A DNA stretch of 10,356 nucleotides from Actinomycetota bacterium (GTDB lineage: Bacteria > Actinomycetota > Actinomycetes > Propionibacteriales > Propionibacteriaceae). The notes beneath the pieces are model-generated. The model saw only the letters and a program-made list of their open reading frames with translations, was not told the origin of the DNA and searched no databases. Shown piece by piece: positions 1 to 6,107 of this stretch (positions within the stretch are counted from its first letter, which is position 1; each line of letters begins with the position of its first letter). A program made the position numbers and the translations under genes. Location of the stretch: positions 1 to 10,356 of the forward strand of contig JACRAA010000306.1 in NCBI GenBank assembly GCA_016213595.1. Reading direction: 5' to 3'.

Positions 1-117
1 TCGGGAGACGCTGGGTGACGCGGCCGGGGACGTGCTGGCAGGGGATCCGGTCTGGACGGGGGCGCAGCCGCCGAGCAGCACGACCGCGGCCAGCACCGGC
101 GCGACGACTTGTCTCAC
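1..117 (-). CDS. Putative lipoprotein, N-terminal part only (runs off left edge)
   Basis: The minus strand is open from a GTG at 117 to the window edge, giving 39 residues. They form a bacterial lipoprotein signal: Met-Arg-Gln, a hydrophobic stretch (VVAPVLAAVVLL), then a lipobox LLGGC with the lipidated Cys at about residue 18. A Ser/Thr/Pro/Ala-rich linker follows, as is usual just after the anchor of an exported actinobacterial lipoprotein. The GTG start is supported by a TACCCT -10 element exactly 6 nt upstream, which suggests a leaderless transcript. The mature domain lies outside the window, so the function cannot be named; a substrate-binding protein or a small secreted protein are both possible. 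It is divergent from the EamA gene. Confidence 0.72.
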   Translation of the reverse strand, partial: MRQVVAPVLAAVVLLGGCAPVQTGSPASTSPAASPSVSR

Positions 118-123
118 CTGTCC

Positions 124-129
124 AGGGTA
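124..129 (-). promoter_or_regulatory. -10 element of leaderless promoter for the lipoprotein gene
   Basis: On the minus strand the hexamer reads TACCCT, fitting actinobacterial TANNNT. It is followed by 6 nt and then the GTG at 117. No Shine-Dalgarno precedes the GTG. No convincing -35 is visible about 17 nt further upstream. Confidence 0.5.
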
Positions 130-220
130 GGCATCCGGCGCCCCGGCAGGGGTGAGAGAGCCCCTGGGACTCGGCTGTGCGATCCGTGGACGAGGTCGGA
201 GCCGTGAGCGGCGGCAGGGA

Positions 221-226
221 TAGCCT
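221..226 (+). promoter_or_regulatory. -10 element of leaderless promoter for the EamA-AzlCD operon
   Basis: TAGCCT followed by 6 nt and the GTG at 233. This spacing puts the transcription start at or next to the GTG and supports 233 over the in-frame ATG at 239. The -35 region is weak. Confidence 0.5.
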
Positions 227-232
227 CAGCCG

Positions 233-1210
233 GTGGCGATGACCGAGGACGTGACGGGGGAGCGAGCTGCGGCGGTCTCTCGCAGCGGCCTCGGCGGGTT
301 CGGCTTCGCGCTCCTCAGTGCCTCCTCCTTCGGCCTGTCGGGGGTTCTCGGGAAGGGTCTCCTCGAGACGGGCTGGACGGCCGGGGCAGCAGTGCTGCTC
401 CGCGTGACCGTCGCGGCGCTCGTCCTGTCCGTACCGACCGTGATCCGGCTGCGGGGCAGCTGGTCCGCACTGCGCCGGCACGCGTGGCTGGTGGTCGCGT
501 TCGGCCTGGTGCCGGTGGCCGGCACCCAGTTCTGCTTCTTCCAGGCGGTGGCGCGGCTCCCGGTGGGCATCGCCCTTCTCCTGGAGTACACCGCGCCGGT
601 CGCCATCATCGTCTGGCTGTGGGTGAGGCACGGCCATGCGCCGAGCAGGCTGACGGTGATGGGGGCTGTGGTTGCCAGCGGGGGCCTCCTGCTGGTCCTC
701 GACGTCGTGAGCGGACAGGCGGTCGACCTGGTCGGGACGATCTGGGCCCTCATCGGGATGGTCGGGGCCGCGACGTACTTCGTGCTCGGCGCCCATGACG
801 CGCGGGGCCTTCCGCCGATCGCCCTGGCCGGAGGAGGAATGGTCGTCGGCGCTCTGGGCCTCGGCATCGCCGGCCTGCTCGGGCTCGTACCGATGCGCGG
901 CAGCACCATGCCGGTCTCGCTCGGTGGCCGGCTGCTGCCGTGGTGGGCCGATGTCCTCGCGCTGGGCGTCCTCACCGCGGCCCTCGCCTACGCCAGCGGC
1001 ATCGCCGCCAGCCGGCGCCTCGGATCGCGCCTGGCCTCGTTCGTGGCCCTCACCGAGGTGCTGTTCGCCCTGGTGTTCGCGTGGCTGCTGCTCGGAGAGC
1101 TGCCCCGGCCCGTACAGCTCCTGGGCGGCCTGGTGCTCATCGTCGGCGTGGTCGTCGTCAAGCTCGGTGAGGGCCGGGCCGCAGACGTCTCGCCGGAGCC
1201 TCTGGCGTGA
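233..1210 (+). CDS. EamA/DMT-family transporter (probable metabolite or amino-acid exporter)
   Basis: The 325-residue protein is almost entirely hydrophobic and fits about ten transmembrane helices in two EamA repeats, the usual size for the drug/metabolite transporter superfamily. Visible family features are the early helix with SSFGLSGVLGKGLL (about 31-44), the end of the first repeat with LLEYTAPVAIIVWLW (about 116-130), and the closing segment of the second repeat with LTEVLFALVFAWLLLGELP followed by a GG-rich last helix. The GTG at 233 is preferred because a -10 element lies 6 nt upstream; ATG at 239 is two codons later. The stop overlaps the GTG of azlC (GTGA), so the genes are probably translationally coupled. 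EamA proteins commonly export amino acids or related metabolites, and the neighbouring AzlCD fits that, but the substrate is not shown by the sequence. Confidence 0.9.
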   Translation: MAMTEDVTGERAAAVSRSGLGGFGFALLSASSFGLSGVLGKGLLETGWTAGAAVLLRVTVAALVLSVPTVIRLRGSWSALRRHAWLVVAFGLVPVAGTQFCFFQAVARLPVGIALLLEYTAPVAIIVWLWVRHGHAPSRLTVMGAVVASGGLLLVLDVVSGQAVDLVGTIWALIGMVGAATYFVLGAHDARGLPPIALAGGGMVVGALGLGIAGLLGLVPMRGSTMPVSLGGRLLPWWADVLALGVLTAALAYASGIAASRRLGSRLASFVALTEVLFALVFAWLLLGELPRPVQLLGGLVLIVGVVVVKLGEGRAADVSPEPLA

Positions 1211-1884
1211 GGACCGCCCTCACCCCGGCCACCCGGATGGGACTGTCCATCGCTGCGGCCGTGGGCGTGTACGGGGTCTCGTTCGGTGCCCTCTCCGTCG
1301 GTTCGGGCCTGTCCGTGCTGCAGACCTGCATCCTGAGCCTCCTCATGTTCACCGGCGGCTCGCAGTTCGCGTTCATCGGCGTGATCGGCGGCGGCGGCAC
1401 CGGGGCTGCTGCGTGGGCGGCCGCGACCTTGCTCGGGGTGAGGAACGGGGTGTACGCCATCTCGCTCAAGACGCTCATCGAGCCACCGGGCCGGGTCGTA
1501 CCGCTCATGGCCCACCTCACGATCGACGAGTCCACGGCCACGGCAACAGCCCAGACGGACCACGACGAGCGGGTCCGAGGCTTCTGGACCGCCGGGGTCG
1601 GCATCTACCTGCTGTGGAACGCGTCGACGCTGGTCGGCGCACTGGCGGGTGACGCGATCGGCGACCCTCGCCGGTGGGGGCTCGACGGGGCGGCAGTCGC
1701 GGCGTTCCTCGGGCTGCTGTGGCCCCGGCTGAAGGGCCGTGACCCCGTCGCGCTCGCGGTCGTCTCGGCGCTCGTCACCGTGATGGTGCTCCCGGTCGTA
1801 CCACCCGGCATCCCCGTGCTCGTCGCGGCCGCCGCGACGACGGTGTGGTGGGCATGGCAGCACCGTCGAGGACTGCGCACATGA
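1207..1884 (+). CDS. azlC: AzlC family branched-chain amino acid exporter, large subunit
   Basis: At 225 residues this is normal AzlC length. The N-terminal region VYGVSFGALSVGSGLS (about 21-36), the FTGGSQFAFIGVIG segment (about 48-61) and LLGVRNGVYAISL (about 75-87) are characteristic of AzlC/YgaZ, the large multi-helix subunit that pairs with a small AzlD/YgaH partner to export branched-chain amino acids and analogues. The C-terminal third carries several further helices. The GTG start overlaps the preceding stop as GTGA, and GGAG at 1195-1198 is a Shine-Dalgarno 8 nt upstream. The stop overlaps the azlD ATG (ATGA at 1881-1884). The family assignment is firm; the substrate (Leu/Ile/Val, Met or an analogue) is inferred from the family. 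Confidence 0.9.
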   Translation: MRTALTPATRMGLSIAAAVGVYGVSFGALSVGSGLSVLQTCILSLLMFTGGSQFAFIGVIGGGGTGAAAWAAATLLGVRNGVYAISLKTLIEPPGRVVPLMAHLTIDESTATATAQTDHDERVRGFWTAGVGIYLLWNASTLVGALAGDAIGDPRRWGLDGAAVAAFLGLLWPRLKGRDPVALAVVSALVTVMVLPVVPPGIPVLVAAAATTVWWAWQHRRGLRT

Positions 1885-2192
1885 GCCTCTGGTTCTGGGT
1901 CGTTGCAGCCGTCGCTGTGGCGTACGCCACGAAGCTGTCCGGCTACCTGCTGCCCCGCAGGCTGCTCGACCGCCCTGTCGTGGTCCGCATGGCGACCGGG
2001 CTGACCATCGGGCTGCTGGCCTCCCTGACGATCCTCAACACCGTCGGCAAGGGGCAGGCCATCGTGCTCGACTCACGCCTGCTCGCGCTCGCCGCGGCGG
2101 CCGTCGCGCTGTCGCTCAAGGCGCCGTACCTCGTTGTCGTCCTCGTCGGCGCACTCGCAGCGGCGCTCGGACGGCTCGCCGGGCTGCCCTGA
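1881..2192 (+). CDS. azlD: AzlD family branched-chain amino acid exporter, small subunit
   Basis: The 103-residue protein has about four hydrophobic segments, as AzlD/YgaH proteins do. It includes the family-typical early AYATKLSGYLLPRR region (about 13-26) and a final LVVVLVGALAAALGRL helix. The ATG at 1881 is chosen because it forms an ATGA overlap with the azlC stop and has GAGGA at 1868-1872 eight nt upstream. An earlier in-frame GTG at 1845 would add 12 non-hydrophobic residues inside azlC and is less likely. It is the obligate partner of AzlC and the last gene of the cassette. Confidence 0.88.
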   Translation: MSLWFWVVAAVAVAYATKLSGYLLPRRLLDRPVVVRMATGLTIGLLASLTILNTVGKGQAIVLDSRLLALAAAAVALSLKAPYLVVVLVGALAAALGRLAGLP

Positions 2193-2194
2193 CA

Positions 2195-2206
2195 CGGCGC
2201 GCGCCG
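2195..2206 (+). terminator. GC-only palindrome after azlD, possible terminator hairpin
   Basis: CGGCGCGCGCCG is a perfect 12-bp palindrome starting 3 nt after the azlD stop. It can fold as a 4-bp stem with a 4-nt loop. There is no T-tract, so its terminator role is uncertain; GC-rich palindromes also arise by chance in such DNA. Confidence 0.25.
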
Positions 2207-2233
2207 CAACGACCCACCACCACCCCCAGACAG

Positions 2234-2255
2234 CAACCTACGGTGGGGTAAGTTG
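2234..2255 (+). promoter_or_regulatory. Imperfect palindrome, probable TetR-type operator over the -10 of the acyl-CoA ligase gene
   Basis: CAACCTAC (2234-2241) and GTAAGTTG (2248-2255) are inverted repeats matching at 7 of 8 positions around a 6-nt centre. The right arm contains TAAGTT (2249-2254), a plausible -10 about 30 nt before the ATG. A bound repressor would therefore cover the promoter. The arm and spacer sizes suit a TetR-family dimer such as the fatty-acid-responsive regulators. That assignment is inference, and no TetR gene lies in the window. Confidence 0.45.
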
Positions 2256-2283
2256 AAGGAACTGGAGACGGAGAAGGAAAGCC

Positions 2284-4068
2284 ATGGATGCAGGACATCT
2301 TGCCGTCAGGTTCGCGGGGCTCGCGGCACGTCATGCCGAACGGCCCGCCACCCGCATCGCCGCGGGGGACGAGTGGACGGTCCGGACGTACGGGGAGCTG
2401 GCCGCAGACGTCCGTCGGCTCGCCGCGCGGCTCATCGACCTGGGGCTGGAGCCGGGGGACCGGGTGGCCATCTTCGCTCCCAACGTCCCGGAGTGGACGC
2501 TCACCGATCTCGCGTGTGCCTCCGCAGGGCTGGTGTCCGTCCCCCTGTACGACACGAGTACCGCCCCTCAGGCGCGGCACATCCTGGCCGACGCAGGATG
2601 CCGGATGATCTTCGTCGGCGGCGACGAGGAGCTTGCGAAGGTCGCGGAGGTCCGCCACGAGCTGCCGGCGCTGGAGCGGGTCGTCACCTTTCAGCCCTCG
2701 TCCCGTCCCGAAGCCTCGACTCTCGCGGACGAGCTTGCCGCCGCACCGGCGGACCCCGCCGCCGTTGCTGTCCGGCTCGGGGCCGCGAGCGCGAACGAGC
2801 TGGCAACGAGCAGCTACACATCGGGCACGACGGGCGAGCCGAAGGGCGTGATGCTCACGCATCGCGGCTTCTCGCATCAGGTCGACGTGCTCAACGACTA
2901 CTTCGTCATCACTCCCGACGACGTGTCCCTGTGCTTCCTCCCCCTGAGCCACGCGCTCGAAAGGGCCTGGACCTATGTGGTCCTGGACAACGGCGCGCTC
3001 AACACGTACGTCCCCGATCCGCGGACGGTCCCCGAGTCGATGGTCAAGGCCCAGCCGACCCTGCTCGTCAGCGTGCCCCGGCTGTTCGAGAAGGTCTACC
3101 TCGCGGCCCACGACAAGGTGGCGGGGTCCCGCCTGAAGCAGGGGATCATGCGCTGGGCGCTAGGGGTCGGCGCCGCCTACCACGCCGCGCGTGACGAGGG
3201 GCGCGAGCCCGGTCCGTACCTCGGGCTGCGCTTCCTCCTCGCTGACCGGCTCGTGCTCCACAGCGTGCGGGATGCCATGGGTGGGCCGAAGAAGGTCCTC
3301 GCGTGCGGCGGGGCGCCGCTGCGGCGGGACGTCGAGGAGTTCTTCTTCGCCTGCGGGCTGCTCGTGCTCCAGGGGTACGGGCTGACCGAGACCTCGCCCC
3401 TCATCAGCTTCCCGTCGCCGGTCAAGCACCGCTTCGGTACGGTCGGGCGGGTCGTCGACGGCGGCGAGGTACGGCTCGGCGAGGAGGACGAGATCCTCTA
3501 CCGGGGCCCCAACGTCATGCTCGGCTACTGGAACAAGCCGGAGGAGACGGCCGCCGTGCTCGTCGACGGCTGGCTCCACACCGGCGACGTCGGACACCTC
3601 GACGCTGACGGCTACCTCACCATCACCGACCGCATCAAGGACCTCATCGTCACCAGCAACGGCAAGAACATCGCGCCGTCCTCGATCGAGGGACTCCTCG
3701 CGAGCGACCCGCTGTTCGAGCACACGCTGCTGTTGGGCGACAACCGGCCGTACCTCACACTCCTCGTCGCACCGGCGCTGCCCCACCTCGAGAACATCGG
3801 CCGTCAGCTGAAGCTCAACTGGTCGCACCATGAGGAGCTGATCCAGCATCCCGCGATCCTCGACGAGCTCAAGCGGCGCGTGGAAGCGCTCACGACGAAG
3901 CTCGCCAGCTACGAGCAGATCAGGGACCTGAGGCTGCTCATCGACGACTTCACGATGGAGAACGGCCTGCTCACCCCCACGCTGAAGGTGAAGCGCAAAG
4001 AGGTCGAGCGGCGCTTCGAGCAGCTCGTCGAGGAGATGTACTCGAGAACCGGCCGCGCTCGGACCTGA
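2284..4068 (+). CDS. Long-chain fatty-acid--CoA ligase (FadD15/FAA-type AMP-forming synthetase)
   Basis: This 594-residue enzyme activates long-chain fatty acids with ATP and CoA, via an acyl-adenylate, to acyl-CoA for beta-oxidation or lipid synthesis. The adenylate-forming motifs appear in order: the phosphate-binding loop YTSGTTGEPKG (178-188), CGGAPL (341-346), GYGLTET (364-370), GWLHTGD (429-435), DRIKDLIVTSNGKNIAP (449-465) and the C-terminal TPTLKVKR (564-571), which carries the lysine region. The extended C-terminal domain with DNRPYLTLLV and the length near 600 indicate the FadD15/FAA long-chain subgroup rather than the shorter FadD or acetyl-CoA synthetases. The ATG at 2284 has a strong purine-rich Shine-Dalgarno (GAGAAGGA, 2271-2278). 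It stands alone behind a promoter with a palindromic operator. All catalytic motifs look intact. The exact chain-length preference is not visible. Confidence 0.93.
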   Translation: MDAGHLAVRFAGLAARHAERPATRIAAGDEWTVRTYGELAADVRRLAARLIDLGLEPGDRVAIFAPNVPEWTLTDLACASAGLVSVPLYDTSTAPQARHILADAGCRMIFVGGDEELAKVAEVRHELPALERVVTFQPSSRPEASTLADELAAAPADPAAVAVRLGAASANELATSSYTSGTTGEPKGVMLTHRGFSHQVDVLNDYFVITPDDVSLCFLPLSHALERAWTYVVLDNGALNTYVPDPRTVPESMVKAQPTLLVSVPRLFEKVYLAAHDKVAGSRLKQGIMRWALGVGAAYHAARDEGREPGPYLGLRFLLADRLVLHSVRDAMGGPKKVLACGGAPLRRDVEEFFFACGLLVLQGYGLTETSPLISFPSPVKHRFGTVGRVVDGGEVRLGEEDEILYRGPNVMLGYWNKPEETAAVLVDGWLHTGDVGHLDADGYLTITDRIKDLIVTSNGKNIAPSSIEGLLASDPLFEHTLLLGDNRPYLTLLVAPALPHLENIGRQLKLNWSHHEELIQHPAILDELKRRVEALTTKLASYEQIRDLRLLIDDFTMENGLLTPTLKVKRKEVERRFEQLVEEMYSRTGRART

Positions 4069-4086
4069 CCCTGGTCGCAGCCGGTC

Positions 4087-4115
4087 CTGACCACGGGGGC
4101 CGGCGTCGCTAGGCT
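4087..4115 (+). promoter_or_regulatory. Leaderless promoter of the methyltransferase gene (-35 and -10)
   Basis: CTGACC (4087-4092, close to TTGACA) and TAGGCT (4110-4115) are separated by exactly 17 nt. After 7 more nt comes the GTG at 4123. No Shine-Dalgarno is present, so translation is probably leaderless. This is the most complete promoter in the window. Confidence 0.6.
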
Positions 4116-4122
4116 CCGGCAC

Positions 4123-4995
4123 GTGGACGACGACTACCTCGCGATCAACAGGGCGAACTGGGACAGCCGGGCGCCGCTGCATGCCCGGGCGTACGGGCTC
4201 GACACGTACCTCGACGACCCCTCGGCGCTGTCCGGCGTCGTACGGTTCGACCTGCCGCGGCTGGGCGACGTCGCCGGCCTCGACGCGGTGCACCTGCAGT
4301 GCCACATCGGTACCGACACGCTGAGCCTGCACCGGCTGGGCGCCCGCATGACCGGCGTTGACCTGTCGCGGGCATCGGTCGAGCAGGCACGAGAGCTCGC
4401 CAGGGCGGTCGGGGCGGACATCACGTACGTCGAGTCGGACGTGTACGAGTCGCCCGCGGCCCTCGCCCACCGGACGTACGACCTCGTCTACACCGGGATC
4501 GGGGCGATCTGCTGGTTGCCCGACATCGCCCGTTGGGCCCGTACGGTCGCCGAGCTGCTGCGGCCCGGCGGTCGGCTCTTCATCCGCGACATGCACCCCG
4601 TTCTCAACGCGTGCCTCGCGATGACGATCGCCGACGAGCATCCGGACAGGTCGCAGCAGCCGTGGATCAGCGGTCCGGGCGAAGGCGCCCTGGCCCGGGC
4701 GCTGCCGTACTGGGAGCAGCCAGAACCGCTCGAGTGGAACGAGGACGTGACGTACGCAGGCTCGGAGAAGGTGACCTCACCACGCTCGGTCGAGTGGAAC
4801 CACAGCCTCGGCGAGATCGTCACTGCGGTCCTGGAGGCAGGGCTGACCCTGACGAGCCTGGTCGAGCACGACAGCGTGCCGTTCGAGGCGTTCGCGGATG
4901 TGATGTCCTACGACGAGCCGACGGGGGAGTACCGGCTTGCGACCCGGCCCGAGCGCCTGCCCGCGACGTTCACGCTGACGGCCGTCAAGGGCTGA
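4123..4995 (+). CDS. Class I SAM-dependent methyltransferase, substrate unknown
   Basis: The 290-residue protein has a Rossmann-type methyltransferase core. Motif I is VHLQCHIGTDTLSLHRLGA (about 56-74), where the usual GxGxG is replaced by a CHxGxDT form known from a common family of uncharacterised actinobacterial methyltransferases. GVDLS (78-82) gives the acidic residue for the SAM ribose. The motif IV region is YDLVYTGIGAICWLPD (about 119-134), followed by LLRPGGRLFIRDMHP (about 145-159). The C-terminal part, with WNHSLGEIVTAVLEAGL, is also typical of that family. The GTG start is fixed by the leaderless promoter immediately upstream. It ends 8 bp before the convergent tspO stop. Nothing nearby indicates the substrate, so only the reaction class is assigned. 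Confidence 0.85.
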   Translation: MDDDYLAINRANWDSRAPLHARAYGLDTYLDDPSALSGVVRFDLPRLGDVAGLDAVHLQCHIGTDTLSLHRLGARMTGVDLSRASVEQARELARAVGADITYVESDVYESPAALAHRTYDLVYTGIGAICWLPDIARWARTVAELLRPGGRLFIRDMHPVLNACLAMTIADEHPDRSQQPWISGPGEGALARALPYWEQPEPLEWNEDVTYAGSEKVTSPRSVEWNHSLGEIVTAVLEAGLTLTSLVEHDSVPFEAFADVMSYDEPTGEYRLATRPERLPATFTLTAVKG

Positions 4996-4999
4996 TCCC

Positions 5000-5024
5000 C
5001 GGCTCAACCTTTCCGGTTCAGCCG
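5000..5024. terminator. Bidirectional hairpin between the convergent methyltransferase and TspO genes
   Basis: CGGCTCAACC (5000-5009) and GGTTCAGCCG (5015-5024) pair at 9 of 10 positions around a 5-nt TTTCC loop. The hairpin starts 4 nt after the methyltransferase stop and includes the last codons and stop of tspO on the other strand. Its position between two genes that meet end to end supports a shared terminator. There is no clear T-tract, as is common in actinobacteria. Confidence 0.5.
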
Positions 5025-5501
5025 CGCGATCGAGCGGGTGAGCACGGTCGCGAACGAGCACCACGCGGCATAGACGATGAACGGCGCGGCGTCCGCGGAG
5101 CTGACCTCCTTCGCCCGACGGGCGAGGTCGGCGCTGCTCGCTGCGAGGGCCATGGCCACCAGCGTCGCGAACCCGAGCCGGTGGCTCCGGAAGAAGGCGC
5201 CGCACCACCCGGCGTTGAGCGCCAGGTTGAGCCGGTGCGCAGCCTCGAACGTGTTGGCCTCGGCGTGGCGACCCTCGTTGCGGAGCTTGGTGACCACTCC
5301 GGCGGCCCCGAGTGCCGTCGTCGCGTACAGGGCGGTCCAGACGATCGGGAAGGCGACGGGCGGGGGCTGGAACCACGGCTTGCGGAGGCCGGTGTACCAC
5401 GTGCTGGTCGGGTTCGTCAGGGCTGAGCCCGCAGCTGCACTCGCTGCGGTGGCGAGCGCGGCGTTCTTGAACGACGTCACCCAGGTCGACTCTCGTGCCA
5501 T
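5004..5501 (-). CDS. tspO: TspO/MBR family membrane protein (tryptophan-rich sensory protein)
   Basis: The 165-residue protein matches the five-helix TspO/MBR fold, which binds tetrapyrroles, cholesterol-like or carotenoid-related ligands in bacterial membranes. The hallmark WYTGLRKPWFQPPPVAFPIVW (about 35-55) carries the conserved W-Y-x-x-L-x-K-P-x-x-x-P-P loop between helices 1 and 2. A helix with LNLALNAGWCGAFF (about 91-104) and the later FIVYAAWCSFATVL helix (about 141-154) follow. Length is normal. The ATG at 5501 is preceded by a TAGGGT -10 and no good Shine-Dalgarno. It lies 61 bp downstream of the Lrp gene on the same strand, so some read-through is possible, but it probably has its own promoter. 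Its physiological ligand cannot be read from the sequence. Confidence 0.88.
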   Translation of the reverse strand: MARESTWVTSFKNAALATAASAAAGSALTNPTSTWYTGLRKPWFQPPPVAFPIVWTALYATTALGAAGVVTKLRNEGRHAEANTFEAAHRLNLALNAGWCGAFFRSHRLGFATLVAMALAASSADLARRAKEVSSADAAPFIVYAAWCSFATVLTRSIARLNRKG

Positions 5502-5506
5502 GCCTC

Positions 5507-5512
5507 ACCCTA
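5507..5512 (-). promoter_or_regulatory. -10 element of probable leaderless promoter for tspO
   Basis: The minus strand reads TAGGGT, then 5 nt, then the ATG at 5501. The spacing is slightly short but places the transcription start at the A of the ATG. No convincing -35 is seen. Confidence 0.4.
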
Positions 5513-5562
5513 CGTCCGGGCGGGGCCGGCGGCGGGCGAACGACGAGCCTCCTCCCTGCCGG

Positions 5563-6000
5563 TCAGGTGACGGTGCGCTGGACCAGGCGGCTGAGCACGA
5601 TCGCCGACCGGGTGTGGTCGACGGTGGTGGCTGCCCGGATGTTCTCGAGCGCGACCTCCAGCGACGCGACGTCGCGCGAGCGGATGTGCACGATCGCGTC
5701 GGCCTCGCCGGTGATGGTCGCCGCGTCGACGACCTCGGGGACGGTGGAGAGGATGCGCTTGAGGTCATGGGGGGCGACGGTCCCGCGACAGAAGAGCTCC
5801 ACGTACGCCTCGGTTCCCATCCCATCGAGCGTCGGGTCCACCTGGACCGTGAAGCCCTGGATCACCCCGTCGTCGACCAGCCGGTCGACCCGACGCTTCG
5901 CCGCAGACGCCGACAGGGCGACCTGCGAGCCGAGATCTGCGTAGCTCATGCGGGCGTTCAGCCGGAGGGCATCGAGGATGACGCGGTCGATCTGGTCCAT
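5563..6000 (-). CDS. Lrp/AsnC family transcriptional regulator, probable regulator of the arginine/ornithine module
   Basis: From the ATG at 6000 the protein is 145 residues, the usual Lrp/AsnC size. The N-terminal winged helix begins MDQIDRVILDALRLNARMSY, with the AsnC-type helix-turn-helix at about 18-39 (SYADLGSQVALSASAAKRRV). It is followed by VIQGFTVQVDP and a RAM effector-binding domain (about 64-138), which includes GEADAIVHIRSRD (99-111) and ends IVLSRLVQR. An in-frame ATG at 6036 would add 12 residues not seen in the family. The 6000 start is favoured because a TACTCT -10 lies 7 nt upstream. It is divergent from the arginine hydrolase-rocD operon across about 104 bp, the usual arrangement for a local Lrp-type activator. 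Sensing arginine or ornithine is inferred from the neighbours. M. tuberculosis has an AsnC-type gene (Rv2324) in the same place. Confidence 0.9.
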   Translation of the reverse strand: MDQIDRVILDALRLNARMSYADLGSQVALSASAAKRRVDRLVDDGVIQGFTVQVDPTLDGMGTEAYVELFCRGTVAPHDLKRILSTVPEVVDAATITGEADAIVHIRSRDVASLEVALENIRAATTVDHTRSAIVLSRLVQRTVT

Positions 6001-6007
6001 GGGGATG

Positions 6008-6013
6008 AGAGTA
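6008..6013 (-). promoter_or_regulatory. -10 element of leaderless promoter for the Lrp/AsnC gene
   Basis: The minus strand reads TACTCT followed by 7 nt and the ATG at 6000. This spacing is typical of leaderless actinobacterial messages and decides the start codon. A weak -35 candidate, GTGCCT, lies 17 nt upstream (6031-6036). Confidence 0.5.
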
Positions 6014-6083
6014 CGCAACGAACTGCTCCTAGGCACCTCGTCTGCGCTCGGTTCATGCGTCTGACGCCGCCTTTCGCGACCGG

Positions 6084-6107
6084 ATCATTGCCATGATGTG
6101 TCTCATG
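6084..6107 (+). promoter_or_regulatory. Overlapping inverted repeats and -10 at the start of the arginine hydrolase gene; candidate Lrp operator
   Basis: ATCAT (6084-6088) and ATGAT (6093-6097) form an inverted repeat with a 4-nt spacer. CATGA (6092-6096) and TCATG (6103-6107) form a second with a 6-nt spacer. The shared CATGAT (6092-6097) is a 4-of-6 match to TATAAT and ends 7 nt before the ATG at 6105, so it may be the -10 of a leaderless message. Lrp binding here is inferred from the divergent gene arrangement. Confidence 0.35.

Noticed and set aside
988..1863. Minus-strand open frame antisense to azlC
   Set aside because: Low-complexity Arg/Gly/Asp-rich translation with no helices or motifs; a shadow of the EamA/AzlC coding frame.
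2253..3194. Plus-strand open frame of 313 codons overlapping the start of the acyl-CoA ligase
   Set aside because: Arg/Gly-rich shadow frame. The ligase frame carries all adenylate-forming motifs and the Shine-Dalgarno.
4070..4098. Possible terminator hairpin after the acyl-CoA ligase (TGGTC...GACCA)
   Set aside because: Only a 5-bp stem with a long loop, and the right arm coincides with the methyltransferase -35.
3160..4641. Long minus-strand open frame (about 490 codons) across the acyl-CoA ligase and methyltransferase genes
   Set aside because: It is antisense to two genes with clear motifs, its translation is Arg/Val/Asp/Gln-rich without domains, and GC-rich DNA commonly leaves such frames open.
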